Under the pieces are notes generated by a model. That model had not been told where the DNA came from, ran no database searches, and saw only the letters and a program-made list of their open reading frames with translations. A DNA stretch of 64,000 nucleotides from Schistosoma mansoni (Eukaryota > Platyhelminthes > Trematoda > Strigeidida > Schistosomatidae), in the NCBI RefSeq assembly GCF_000237925.1, contig NC_031496.1, positions 8,409,711 through 8,473,710 on the forward strand, given 5' to 3'. Shown one piece after another: positions 1 to 11,045 of this stretch; position 1 is the stretch's first letter, and each line of letters begins with the position of its first letter. Made by a program: the position numbers and the translations under genes.

Positions 1-262
1 GACCTACCAGTCTCGCTCGCGAGCGCTTAACCTCTAGACCACTGAGCTGGCCGGCATCCAACGGTGTTAATGTCTAACTTCAACCAATCCACGAAATTCG
101 AGCAACCATTCACCAATTGTCTTCAGTGAGTTGATATCTCCCAACAGACCTGGTTGAACTCCACTAGTTACTGCTTCTCTCCATGATGATCTAGCTTCAA
201 TTGACTCATGATCTCAACTATATAAAATTACTAAAATCTCCACAAAACCCCCTTCTGAAAAT
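1..262 (-). repeat. HHR2 SINE-like element, rearranged copy
   Basis: The window opens inside an HHR2 element read on the minus strand: the tRNA-like A-box region and then the 5' leader (to about 178). From about 183 the sequence is the 3' tail of the same family in plus orientation (gatctagcttcaattgac ... acaaaaccccctt). A 5' half on one strand followed directly by a 3' tail on the other is the fold-back arrangement seen in other copies. The hammerhead of the minus half lies outside the window. Confidence 0.75.
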
Positions 263-774
263 ATATAAATAAATAAATAAACAGATGGTTTATCAATTCA
301 ACAATGATCATCAAAATAATTTCTAATTAATTAAACATTATATTTATTATACTTAAATGATCTATTTACATTATATATTTATATATCAGTTCAATGATTA
401 TGTAATCATGTTAAAATAACACAAAAAGGTATTTTTCCAATATTAAGTTCACAATAAGTGACTACTTATTTTGACTGAAATTTATTCATGTGATTTATAG
501 ATTACTATTATCATTATTAGTAGTATTAGTATTAAGTGAATAGTAAACATCCAGATGATAATGTATCACAAAAGTGGCATTATTATTACTTTTACAAATC
601 CTTTAATTGAAATACTAATTCAATCATAAATTACTTTTGTCATTGAACAATCTAATAATTAAAAAGGTGAATTTTGACATTTTTCTTTGTTTCTAAAAAC
701 AAAAATTTTTCATTGTCTCTTGTTTTAATTTATTAAATAAAAATTTTAAATTTTTTTTTGTGTTTTTAATTTTA
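263..774. other. AT-rich intergenic DNA
   Basis: Very AT-rich, with short runs of A, T and TTA/ATT repeats. No gene, known repeat or RNA could be supported. Confidence 0.6.
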
Positions 775-1335
775 AAATTTGAAAAATTCTCATATTTGTG
801 ATTTAGAACAAAAGAGGAAGGCCAGATAACACATTACGCCGGGAAATAGAAACAGATATAAAAAGGATGAATAACAACTGGAAAGAACTGGAAAGGATTG
901 CCCAGGACAGAGTTGGATGGAGAATGCTGGCGAGCGGCCTATGCTCCTCGACGAGAGGTAACAGGCGTAAGTAAGTAAGCAAGATTTAGAACAACACTTG
1001 ATAAGTGCACAATATTAGTTTCGATTAGATCCTTATCAGGATTTACTCTAATATACAATAATATTTATGTGAATATACGGAATTATTAAACTAATCAAGG
1101 CAGTTTAGATACTACACATTACCTTAGCTCAGAGAGCCGAGAAGCGATAGGCAGTTTATGAGTGAATGATAATTAGTTGAATAGATTACAAAATAAGTAA
1201 AAAGTACAAATTGGTAGTGTGATGACAGGTGTACTAGTTGTGATAAGAATAATAAAGGCTTGAATCAATGTTATAAAACGGGAAAAGGTCAATGATTCAG
1301 TCAGTCAGCTACAACTTATGTATGAATACACTTTA
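775..1335 (+). repeat. Direct repeat family A, copy 1 (interrupted)
   Basis: Shares a long stretch with 1728-2010, including gatttagaacaa, cgattagatcct, actctaatatac, aatcaaggcagttta, taaaaagtacaaatt and aaggcttgaatcaatgtta. This copy is split by an RTE 3' end at 812-982. It also has an internal duplication around cagttta at about 1101-1160 that the other copy lacks. Identity of the family is unknown; the two copies could be LTRs or parts of a dispersed repeat. Confidence 0.65.
812..982 (+). mobile_element. RTE-type non-LTR retrotransposon, 3' terminal fragment
   Basis: The plus strand encodes the last part of the RTE reverse-transcriptase ORF (peptide like [18 protein letters not shown], then a run ending at the GNRRK-like C-terminus) and ends in the (GTAA)n-type tail typical of RTE elements. 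It is flanked on both sides by the 12-bp duplication gatttagaacaa (800-811 and 983-994), so the insertion is 5'-truncated and its ends are fixed to the base. It matches the 3' end of the longer copy at 45863-47719. Confidence 0.9.
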
Positions 1336-1727
1336 CTGTAATAGTTAATGTGAAGATAAATTCATGAATTAAAAGAGTATTGGTCAACTTTCGATCTCAT
1401 TTAGCTTCTGTAAATTTAGTAATTTAAACTTCCTTATAATTGAGAGTCTAAACTTTCATTAAAAAGACATTTGGTGTTTTGAACATTTGTGTAACTTAAA
1501 AAATGATTTCTATTATAGACTAACATCAGTTAAAAACTCATTAAAGACAAGTATAAACTAAACCTCTACTTTATTCAAGTTTATTACTTATCATTAACCC
1601 TCCATTAACTCTAAATTGGATTAAAACAATAAACTCCAGATTCTTTCTTTGGCAAGACGACACCAATTAATCACTAATCGAAATCATATAGATATCATTT
1701 TGTAATTTCTATCAAACAATGTTATTA
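1336..1727. other. Intergenic, nothing recognised
   Basis: AT-rich spacer between the two family A repeats. No coding region or named repeat could be supported. Confidence 0.5.
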
Positions 1728-2010
1728 GTTTGAAAAATTCCCATATTGTGATTTAGAACAACATATATACAAGCGAACAATATTGTTTTCGATTAGATCC
1801 TCATCAGGCTTTACTCTAATATACAGTAATATTTATATGTATATACGAAATTATTAAACCAATCAAGGCAGTTTATGAGTCAATGATAACAGTGGAATAG
1901 ATTACATAATAAGTAAAAAGTACAAATTCGTAATGTGATGACAGGGGGTACTAGTTGTGATGAGAATAATAAAGGCTTGAATCAATGTTACATAATGGAA
2001 AATAGTTTTA
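1728..2010 (+). repeat. Direct repeat family A, copy 2
   Basis: Uninterrupted copy of the repeat described at 775-1335, same orientation, about 950 bp downstream. It begins gtttgaaaaattc, as the first copy does, and ends near caatgttaca. The pair shows the unoccupied state of the site into which the RTE at 812-982 inserted. Confidence 0.65.
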
Positions 2011-2119
2011 AGTGTGTATAACAGAAAAATCTATTTAACAAAATAAAATGAAATCATCTGAAAGAAAAAAAAACAATTAGAAGGTTATAGATCATAGATA
2101 TTAAACAATAGTTGATATA

Positions 2120-2225
2120 TTCATAACAAGCTTGGATTATGGCTAGCAGTTGTATCCGAGACAATATAATTAGTCCTACTTGGGACTCATCAGCTAAATC
2201 CCTCTTAAATATCAGTGTTGATGTC
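2120..2225 (-). repeat. Degenerate Sm-alpha fragment
   Basis: On the minus strand a worn Sm-alpha hammerhead region is visible: + strand tggctagcagt, then tcctacttgggactcatcagct, then atcagtgttgatgtcca. The cleavage side of the ribozyme is lost. Ends are approximate. Confidence 0.5.
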
Positions 2226-2529
2226 CACAATTAAATTTAAAACCACCATATACTGCTTCTGAAGTCAAGCAATATTCACCAAACTATTTAGTTCATTATA
2301 GTTAATAACTTCTTATACATATATATGATTGTTACATTTTGCTTCACCTCAGTTCATGATTCAACTTTGATTCATGTTTGGTATATCACTTAAACAAAAA
2401 GCACAACTGCATTGGAAAATTTACTCACTGTCTGACAGGAAAATTATAAACAGTCATTATAGTTTTTAAAACTAAAAATAAATTAAATCACTTGTTAAAA
2501 TAATAACTTGAAATCATTTTGAATGATTG

Positions 2530-2795
2530 TAACCAATAATAAATGAATGGTTGCTCAATTTCGTGGATTGATTGAAGTTAAACATTAACACCGTTGGATG
2601 CCAGCTCAGTGGTCTAGAAGTTAAGCGCTCTGGCGCAAGACTGGTAAGTCCTTGGTTCGAGTTTCGCAAGCGGGATCGTGGATTCACACTGCTGAGGAGT
2701 CCCATAATAGGACGAAACGGCCGTCCAGTGCTTTCAGGTTTTCCATGGTGGTCTACCTTCAATTGACTCATCATCTCAACTATATACAATAATAA
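2530..2795 (+). repeat. HHR2 SINE-like element
   Basis: Plus-strand copy: 5' leader (tggttgctcaatttcgtgga), tRNA-like module with A-box-like cagctcagtgg and B-box-like ggttcgagttt, hammerhead, then the tail with catggtggtct and caattgactcat. The A/B box pair suggests a tRNA-derived RNA polymerase III promoter; transcription is inferred. Confidence 0.8.
2687..2730 (+). ncRNA. Hammerhead ribozyme motif (HHR2 type)
   Basis: Core CTGAGGA, helix II GTCC/GGAC closing a cataata-type loop, then GAAA and a short self-complementary helix III CGGCCG, the cleavage triplet GTC, and helix I CACTG/CAGTG. All invariant core positions I can check are present. Activity is inferred. Confidence 0.75.
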
Positions 2796-3639
2796 AATTG
2801 TCATTTTCAACTGTGGCTTTCGATTCATCATAAATAGTGTGAGTTATCTAATCAACTAAATTAATTATAACGAACTACTAAGATTCAATTTTTGACAATT
2901 GGAAATCATATTTCTAATGAATGAATACGGTATAGGTTTGCACAAAATCTAGCAAAGCAGTTCGTATGTTGGTTTCCTCAAATATAACATGCTTTATTCA
3001 GATGATTTTTGTCCACCTCTAAATAATCAGTCTTAATTATTTCGAGTTACAATTGATGTAAAAGAGATGTAAGACCATATTTTAATATTGTTTCCCAGTA
3101 TAAACTGAAAAACTAATAAAATAACAAAACTCTTCCAAGTATAGTACAATGTTTTATCTGTTTAGATAACATAAACAGAACGTACATAATTACTTATGAA
3201 CTAGTCGTCCACATACCCGTGATATTACACATTCATGAATGCATTGTACCTTTTTAAAAAAAACTTTTATAGTATTGGAAGGAGGTATATCGGTTTACCA
3301 AAAATTTGTTGTTATCTAAAATAGAATATCGTTCAGCTCGTGTACCATGCTTGTTGCTAGAAGTTATCAATAACCATGACCCAGGTAAGACATATCTTGT
3401 TCAATTTCGTTTCCACAAATGTTACTATCAGGCTCTATGTTGTCAAAGTTGCAAACGTTACAACAAGAATGTCTTGAGTAATCTTATGTTAAGAGTTTAC
3501 TATAGCTGACTAATTTATGAAAATGAATCACAAATTAAGTAAACCATATTCAGTTCTCTACTTTTCTCAGTCATAAGTAATATATCAGTAGGGAGTTCTG
3601 GAGATTGCTAAGTTTTTGATTAAGATCACAAATCAATCA
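2796..3639. other. Intergenic, nothing recognised
   Basis: AT-rich. Short open frames show no family features, codon bias or splice context. No repeat match within the window was seen. Confidence 0.5.
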
Positions 3640-3832
3640 ATGGTAGACGATCATTGAAAACCTAGAAGCACTGGGCAACCGTTTCGTCCTAGCATGGGAC
3701 TCCTCAGTAATGCGCATTCAGGATCCCTCACACGGGATTTGAACCTAGGACCTTCGATCTCACGCACGAACTCTTAGCCTCTAGATCACTGAGTCGGTAT
3801 CAAACGGTGTTAATTTCTAACTTTAACCACTA
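3640..3832 (-). repeat. HHR2 element, minus copy
   Basis: Minus-strand copy with the tRNA-like B box (+ strand gggatttgaaccta), the A-box region (actgagtcggta) and a hammerhead region at 3668-3715. The core CTGAGGA and GAAA are present, but the cleavage triplet GTC has become GCC and helix I is poorly paired, so this ribozyme is probably dead. Confidence 0.7.
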
Positions 3833-4477
3833 AATAGTATTATCGTATAACAGTAAAAACTTATTCTAATTTGATAAAAGTACATATTAAACGTTTATTA
3901 ACAGAAAAATAAAGCAAAGATTAGATTTCATTCATTACCTTAAAAATTCTGTGTATAGTTCCTTTTTAAAATAAATTCTCCTATACACTTAATCCAACAA
4001 TAAAAATGAATGTTATTACATTTTAAAGGAAGTCATAAAATATACCTAGACAATTTCTATACACTTTTTCTTTCATCTAATAACATAATTTCCTAATTCA
4101 CTGTATTAAATATGTAGATATAAAAAGTGAATACTACCTTTAATTAGTTATAAGTAGTATATGTATATATATGCTCACGTTAAATTAGCGGATAAATTTA
4201 AAAATTGAAAAATTGGCGGGTTTTTATTTATTTTTTTAAAAAAAAAACATCACGATTTTATTACATTTATTAAAGGGAATAACGACGGGGTTGAAAGTAA
4301 TTAAAATATTATTATCATAATAATAATAATAATTTGTAAATAATTAAGATAAATAAGTGAACTTGTTTAAACAGAAGTATGAATTGACTTGAATGAAGTA
4401 TGGCTGGAATAAACTACAAGAACAACAATTTGTTACAATGCTGATTATGAATTTTTTTTATTGAGATTTATATGTAG
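3833..4477. other. AT-rich intergenic DNA
   Basis: AT-rich with A- and T-runs and a short ATA/ATT tract near 4309-4335. Nothing supportable. Confidence 0.5.
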
Positions 4478-4725
4478 TTGAGATCATTAGTCAATTGAAG
4501 CTAGATCACCATGGAAAACCTGGAAACACTAGACCGCCGTTTCGTTTTATTATGGGACTCCTCAGCAGTACGCATCCACGATCCCACCTCGTGAGATTTG
4601 AGTCCTACAATAGGACGAAACAGATTTCCATTGCATACAGGTTTTCCATGGTGGTCTAGTTTCAATTGTCTCATGATCTCAACTACATAAAAATAACTAA
4701 AATGTCCATAAAACCCCCTTATATT
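4478..4725. repeat. HHR2 fold-back element
   Basis: The left arm is the HHR2 tail plus hammerhead on the minus strand (gtcaattgaagctagatcaccatgg onward; CTGAGGA and GAAA at about 4527-4570). The right arm is the same tail on the plus strand (ttttccatggtggtctag, then tcaattgtctcatgatctcaac). Only a short piece of the tRNA-like middle separates them. The arms are inverted repeats of roughly 75-100 bp. Helix II of the left hammerhead is mutated. Confidence 0.75.
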
Positions 4726-4904
4726 GAGATTTATTTAATGCTAGGTAATATGAACATTGTCTTAGAGATAATGTCTTAAACTTTATGGTTGTATGAAAAT
4801 ATCAAAAGTTAATCGAACATACAATTTAGATATTAAGTTACTTTTGAAGAATAAATGTAATAATTAATTATTACCTATGAACTTTAATATATATATATGG
4901 TGTA

Positions 4905-5175
4905 TGCTACTTATGTTTGCTAATATAAGTAGTATGTAACACCAGTCGGTAATGGAATGTCTGCGAACAGAAAGTTGAGAAAATTAAGGTGAAAAGAAGA
5001 GAAAGGGTAACTGAAAGTAATCAATAATAACAACAGGAATGATGGAACAATGAAACTTGTAACAGATACTTAAAAGAAGATGTGAAAATGATGTTTTCGA
5101 TGTGTGATTTACAGTTTTTAGTAAACTGTTGTGTGATTGTGCATGAAACAACTGCTTGATCTACCTTACATGAAT
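4905..5175 (+). repeat. Palindrome-tagged dispersed repeat
   Basis: Starts with an ACTTATG...ATAAGTAGTATG palindrome, followed by tgtaacaccagtcggtaatgg. It shares structure with copies at 16610, 25405, 31275 and 43570 (plus) and 37862 and 53640 (minus). No ORF. A MITE-like or SINE-like non-autonomous element is possible. Confidence 0.6.
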
Positions 5176-6388
5176 ATTCGTTCACTATGTATATTTAATA
5201 CATAGATCTGTGATTTATGCCATTTATTCAAATACATATTTATCAGATCATAACAAGAAATGTTCGGTACCTTTAATGTCACGGGTTTGCGTTCACAATA
5301 TATCCTTGAATTCAGTTAATCTGTTTATTAATATTTCGTTAAATTAACAACTTCGTTTTGGTAAGGTGTAATCAAAGTATGTTCTAAGATATTATTTGAA
5401 TACGATACACTACCGGACAGAGATATTATCAGTTTAACTGGTACCCTTGGTCTGATTATCTCTTCATCTTCAATGACAAAATAATGTTTACTATTCAAGA
5501 CATAAAAGTACTAAATTACGAATAAAATTAAGGATATTGTTATAAAGTGTCTAAATTATCGAGTTATTGTTATCAGGACTGGATGTCGATCACTTTTTGT
5601 TGGCCGATGTGAATCCTAATCGAATCACTCCTTTGTGGCGATTCCGCAAGATGTTTTAAAAACATATGGACTAAAACTGGAAACTGAAGCCACGACACGC
5701 ATTTCGCCTCGTCTGTAACTTTTCAGCTGGATGTATCTCAATCGTAGTGTGGAATACACACTGAGATCCGACCTCAGTACTTTCTAAAATCAAATTTTCC
5801 TAGACTGAACTGAATAGGCAATAGATACTGAGTTCATCACTTATATTATAATTTGTCTGCGGCCTAACAATATTATACCCATATTTTATAAAATCTAAAT
5901 AAATCTCAACAGTTACTTTTCTTATCTCAGATGGTAAAAGCAGGATACGTTATACGTTCCTATTATTGCATCACTCAAAACCTCAAGATTAATTCGGACA
6001 GTGTAATAAGAAGACGAAGATTATCAGAACTATGAGATGACATATTAGCGCAATACATTTCGAACAATCTGATCACACATATACTTGTTAAGAACATTTA
6101 TATACAATAATGGCAATATCAGTCTTTTGCCCAGAGTGATGAGTTTCACACTGTTTTTTTCATTATTTTCTTTATTATTTTTGTTTCCTCTTGCCCCCAT
6201 CTGTCTAGTAGACGTTTTGCTGTTCCATATATAAATGTTCTTAAAAGTATACGTGTGGTCAGATTGTTCGAAATGTATTACGCTAATATATCACATTGCT
6301 CTGATAATCTTTGTTTCATTATTTCATCCAATTTTGTCAAAGTGACTAAATGTTTCAAAATTATTAATAAATAAGCATGTTTAGTTAC
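5176..6388. other. Intergenic; degenerate Sm-alpha trace
   Basis: Mostly unrecognised. At about 5685-5785 the + strand reads acacgcatttcgcctcg ... cagctggatgtatctcaat, a strongly decayed minus-strand Sm-alpha hammerhead region. Downstream exons of the homeobox gene may lie here or beyond, but none could be identified. Confidence 0.45.
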
Positions 6389-9300
6389 CTGCAACAGTTG
6401 GCAACATTAGAGCTTGACGTTTCTCTTTCATTCGCCGGTTTTGAAACCAAACCTGAATACAAATGAATTACGATTAAGTCATTTCTTTATGACATGATAT
6501 CAATGATTCATAAAAAAAAGACGATCAATTTGACAAACGTTTGTGGAAGATATCTATTTGAAAATTTAGTATTCATTGAATTGGGTAGGTATGTTAGTTA
6601 TCTCTATGAATTAAACATATTGAAGAAGTTTACCAACCGGAAAATAAAGTGTGTTCCTATTCTGAAAAAAAAATCATTTCCTAGACGGTATGAAGTAAAA
6701 GAATCCATTTTGATGTCGTATACGACAGTATGAAATTTTTTGTTTAAAGAAAACTAGGAAAGTTATATCTCTCACCTTTATACATGCTTCAATAGGCAAC
6801 CAACCAAACAAATTCATATAAAGTATTCAAATCATAAATGTAAATCAGTAGAATTTCACTTTATAATATTAACTATGAGAAACGGTACCTTGGCAACAAG
6901 TTTATCAGACAAACTATAAAGGTCATTTTACATTGATTAACTTGTAATTTACAATGAATTCAGATTGTCTATTCTTATTGTTCTTAACTGAAGTCATCAA
7001 AATATAAATTATATTTGTCTCATCATATAAATATGACATAGCGGCCAAACCAAAACGTGGCATCAGTGCTTGAAGTCAATAACTTCTAGTCTGAGGCATG
7101 TTGGCAGATGCAGACTACCTGGTTAGGGTCCGCGTGACTATCGAAACCAATGATTGGAGACTCTAGGTGACATGGCTCACAATCGATCACAATGGCGTAG
7201 GTGTATACACTCTTTATCTTCCCTTAAACCTTAAGATTAAAGTTGCTTCATAACTTTCTTCCTTCCTATACTATATTCTTATATAAAACCTATCTTTTAT
7301 ATATTACCACCACTAAATTAACTATTTCTATGAAACGGGTGTTCATCTTGTTGTGCTAATGAGGTATGGCAACTTGGACCGATGCACATATGTGTCTGGT
7401 CCTACTTTGTAGCTGACTGACTGAAGTTTATTGCCTAATTGTAGATAGCCTTCTTTATAAGTTGAATGAATTTTATGTAGGCTACTGTGAAAATTTTGTC
7501 TGATCACTTACTTTCTGAAAGAATAAAAAGTCTCCTTGATGTAAATTTTACATTCCTCGGTAAATATTGAGGATTTTATAAATTGAGTAATGACTAAAAT
7601 CGGAATGGTACTCTTTAGGTTACTATAAAAGTACTACCTTAATTTAGAGTTCATTCTCAAATGAGTAATCGATAATTATTGGTAAATTTTCATCTAAATA
7701 TGGTAATCACTGTAAACGTACATCATTTCCTTATTTTTGTAAAATATTTCTAGTCAAGTTTAATTTATGTCCATCATTTAATAGCTGACAGAAAATTTGA
7801 CCACTTATTGTTAAACATAGATATTCATATTACACATCAAAACTGTACTGTTGTTTAAATTCATTTAGTACTGTTTGTTTGAATCTTCCCATTGATGTTT
7901 AGGGCTGCAATTGATCAGTCTCTTATTAGCATATGTGCATACTGTGTGGACTGCCTCGATATTGTCTTTAGTCACAAGCTTTATAATGAAAGATGGATAG
8001 CGGCCAGCAGTGGAATCCAGGACGCGCATTTCGTCCTATTTGAGACTCGTCAGCTGGATGTACCTGCATCTCAGTGTTGATTTTTACTCTGGGACTCGAA
8101 CCCAGTACCGTTCGCTTCAAACGTTATCGCGTTATCCACTCAGCTACTGAGTCCTAATAACCACTTGCTTGTGCGATGTGGTGAAGTTTAAATTCATTTA
8201 GTATTGCTTGTTTGAATCTTCCCATTGACGTTCAAGACTGCAATTCATCAGTCTCTTATTGGCATATATGCATACTGTGTGTATTGCCTCGATATAGCCA
8301 CTATCCATCTTTGCTTATAATGCTTGTGAATTAAGGTTATATCGAGGTAATACGCACAGTATGCACATATGGCCAATAAAAGACTGATCAATTGCAATCT
8401 TGAACGTCAATGGGAAGATTCAACCAAACAATAACAAGTGAATTTATAAGTCTTTTAGTTTAATAATAAAGATTAGTGATCAGCTCAGAGGAGAAAACTC
8501 CATCAAGATTAGTGACCAGTTTCACATTTGTTTATGTTTCTACAATGAATAAAGAAATCATCTACATATCTGATTTGAAAGGTTCATACCTTCAAGGATT
8601 AACCTATTCTCACTATTTTTTATAATCATTCAATATGTTATAGAGTTTCATTACTTAAAACCCTAATTCAAAATACATCATGACAAATATTCAATTCATT
8701 ATCAATGGTCATTTACTTTAATTTTATTCTCTGGTAGATCTAATTCAATCGATAATTTAGCTCTTTGTGGTCGATTAATATAACGATCTAATTGATAAGT
8801 TTTCTCCAATACTTCAATTTGTTTTTGTGAATAACTAGTCCGATAACGTTTTGATTGTTCTTGTATATCATCAGCATTATTATCATTATTATTTACTTCA
8901 ATAGATTTATGATTGTTACGATTTGATAAATATAACTGATGTATAGATTCATTAGATAATTCTTCATTCATAGTTATTCCATCTTCTAACATAATTGGTG
9001 CTGAAGGTTCTACTTCCATTTTTACAATATCCTCTTGATCTTTCATTAGGCTATCCTTAGGTAAATTCATTATAGGATGTATGATTTGTTTATTTGTAAT
9101 GCTCTTATTATTTATTATTACATTATTACCTTTTTCTCTTTCTAATTTGATTACTGGATTATCTAACCAAGATATAGAATGATGATGATTGAATTGTTTA
9201 TTATTAATATGTAATGGATATTGTTGATTTGTTAAATCATTGTTTTTCTGTATAGAACAATAAGAAGGAATGAATGAATTCTTATGTAATGATGAATTTT

Positions 9301-9619
9301 TAAAAATAGTGCCGAAATTTTCAAGTTTAAATGAGAATTGTTCAATGTTATCAGTAGTATCTTTACTTTCATTATTATAATGATTATTATTATTATTTAA
9401 AGTTGTTGTATGAGTATCATCAAAATCTGTGGAACAGTTAGTAGATGTATTGGTTATAGAATTTGAATATGAAGATCTATTGTCCTTGTAAAATTTCTCT
9501 GATAATGAACCATTGATCTCAGTTGATTGTAAACTATTGTTTTGTGTAATATGAGAATTATGTTTAAATTTTGTTGTAAGTTCATTGAAAAGTGCAAATG
9601 TTGATGAATAAGGTAAAAA

Positions 9620-9650
<31 letters not shown>

Positions 9651-9778
9651 AAATGAAAATTTACAATGTTTTCTGGAAACATTTTAAATCTATTAGAAGG
9701 TAATGACGTACCTTTAAGGAAGAAAGAAAAGTAATCCATAGAATAAGACAATCTTATCATTTGAAAGCTATTGATCAA
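6389..9778 (-). CDS. Even-skipped/Evx-type homeobox protein (exons 1-2, 3' incomplete)
   Basis: DNA-binding transcription factor of the homeodomain class. Exon 1 is 8717-9778 (354 codons from ATG at 9778); exon 2 is 6389-6452. The donor (AAA|GTAAAT) and acceptor (TTCAG|GTT) join the homeodomain in phase 0. The homeodomain starts near residue 309 (RYRTSYSQKQIEVLEK) and continues in exon 2 with VWFQNRRMKEKRQ, carrying W48, F49, N51 and R53 of helix 3. The RYRT...NRRMKEKRQ signature points to the Eve/Evx class rather than Hox or NK. The long N-terminal part is low complexity, rich in Ser, Asn, Thr and His, with a poly-Ser run at about residues 44-53. Exon 2 ends CAG|GTAACT (phase 1), so at least one more exon follows that I could not locate. 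The 2264-bp intron holds Sm-alpha copies. The class call rests on memory of the family, without an alignment. Confidence 0.85.
7030..7425 (-). repeat. Dispersed repeat B, minus copy
   Basis: The reverse complement is similar to 35250-35840: a cagtcagtca start, agttgccata, then gagccatgtca, aaccaggtagtct and tgccacgttttg in the same order. It lies inside the homeobox intron. No protein homology was seen. Confidence 0.6.
7860..8180 (-). repeat. Sm-alpha SINE-like repeat
   Basis: Minus-strand element: tRNA-like module with A box (tagctgagtgg) and B box (ggttcgagtcc), hammerhead, then the tail that includes tatcgaggca-like sequence and ends with gaagattcaaacaaac. Sm-alpha is a known schistosome pol III-type repeat. 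This copy is close to full length and sits in the homeobox intron. Confidence 0.85.
8015..8059 (-). ncRNA. Hammerhead ribozyme (Sm-alpha)
   Basis: On the minus strand: helix I ATCCAG/CTGGAT, core CTGACGA, helix II GTCT/GGAC with one G-U pair, GAAA, short helix III region TGCGCG, cleavage triplet GTC. The core is intact; helix III has one change from the CGCGCG consensus. Confidence 0.8.
8195..8440. repeat. Sm-alpha tail, snap-back inverted repeat
   Basis: The left arm (about 8205-8305, gtttgaatcttcccattgac ... attgcctcgatatagcc) is repeated as its reverse complement in the right arm (about 8330-8435, ggttatatcgaggtaatac ... gtcaatgggaagattcaa). The loop contains ccatctttgcttataatgc. This is two Sm-alpha tails head to head with about 100-bp arms, able to form a long hairpin. 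Confidence 0.8.
9621..9649 (-). repeat. (TCA)n microsatellite coding for poly-Ser
   Basis: About ten tandem TCA codons on the minus strand inside homeobox exon 1 (+ strand gatgatgatg...), giving the poly-Ser tract. Length is likely to vary between individuals. Confidence 0.9.
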
Positions 9779-10044
9779 TACTCTATTTTGTCTTCAACAA
9801 TTGGGTAACCATCATAGAAACATTATGTTCATACTTGTTAACAACTAGATAGATACATTTACTTTTATTCTGCTGTATTCAAGTAGGTGATATTGGTAGA
9901 TGACTTCTCCCCTTTAGTTTATAGCACAGTAAGCTATTGATAAATGTTTTCAAGCTATGAGTGCTTTCATTAACAATACAGAATCAGAGAAGTTATCAAC
10001 TGATATAATATTTGGGGATTCTTTGTGGAGGTTTTAAGTAGTTT

Positions 10045-10265
10045 TTATATATAGTTGAAATCATGAGTCAATAGAAACTAGACCACCATGAAAAACCTGT
10101 ATGCAATGGACGGCCATTTCGTCCTATTCTGGGTTCGAATCTCGCGAGGCGAGATCGTGGATTCACACTGCTGAGGAGTCCCACAATAAAACGAAACGGC
10201 GGTCTAGTGTTTCCAGGTTTTCCATGGTGATCTAGCTTTAATTGGCTCATGACTTCAACTATATA
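10045..10265. repeat. HHR2 fold-back element
   Basis: Left arm on the minus strand: tail and the 3' half of a hammerhead (atggacggccatttcgtccta). It then joins a B-box piece (gggttcgaatctcgcgag) and a complete hammerhead plus tail on the plus strand. The outer ends (tatagttgaaatcatgagtc and tcatgacttcaactatat) are reverse complements. Confidence 0.75.
10166..10210 (+). ncRNA. Hammerhead motif (HHR2), helix II damaged
   Basis: CACTG, CTGAGGA, GAAA and GTC are present, but the 3' strand of helix II reads AAAAC instead of AGGAC, and helix III is CGGCGG. Likely weak or inactive. Confidence 0.6.
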
Positions 10266-10803
10266 TGATATGATATTTGTCTTTCTTGCTTTAGAGGAAA
10301 TTTGTAAGTTTGAAAACCACTAATTTTTATTTTAAACCTCAAGAGGATTTAGACCATACAATTGTGAAATCAGTAATAAAATAAATTTAAGCAATTCAGG
10401 GTGAGATAAATGCGAATACAACTGATATCTATATCAAATTACCGATTGAATATTAACTAATACATGAAATAATATGAGCTAAGTAGATATTAGAGAAAAT
10501 TGGATCACTTCTGAATACGTTTTTTCACAAATGAGTACAGACAAAATCAATTTCATTAGATTAAGTCAACAAACTGTTATATCCCGTGGAGAAGAAACAA
10601 ACTCTGACCTCATGTCAAATGTCGATCCTCACCATTCAGTCAGTCCTAGCATATTCTCTATTGAGTGCAGGAAAAATGTTATAAACAGAACCACGTTAAA
10701 CATAACTTGCGAATGTGAGAATCCAACGATCTTTCGTGGGGGAGGATAAGTTCGGGAAATCTAATATCCGGATATCAACTCCGCATCTCTCAAAAAGAGG
10801 AGG
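10266..10803 (+). other. Possible 3' internal part of LTR family Y
   Basis: The motif gttatatcccgtggag occurs near 10577 and again at 10806. Between them is a GC-richer tract (10590-10800) ending in a purine run (aaaaagaggaggtg) just before the LTR-like start, which would fit a polypurine tract. A 72-codon open frame (10531-10749) has no recognised domain. Confidence 0.4.
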
Positions 10804-11045
10804 TGTTATATCCCGTGGAGAATAATGAATGGTAACTCTGAGGACTATTTATAGACCAATATGATACATATTACAGAGGCTGTTATTGGTATTCTGAACT
10901 TAACTGGATGGGCTAGGCAGAAAGCAGGACTGATAGGTACTCAAGACTACTCATACAGCTATTTGTGTATCATTGCTCTGATCGATAATTCACTCCTCTC
11001 TAATTGGGCGGTCTTATCATATTTATATATTTAACAGGGCACTCA
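10804..11045 (+). mobile_element. LTR-like sequence, family Y, plus copy
   Basis: Begins TGTTATATCCCG after a purine tract. It shares gacttaactg-like, gggctaggcag, ggcggtcttatca and related blocks with the reverse complement of 30510-30760. There is no LTR end matching TATAACA here, so the 3' boundary is approximate. Interpreted as an LTR of an unclassified retrotransposon. Confidence 0.5.
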
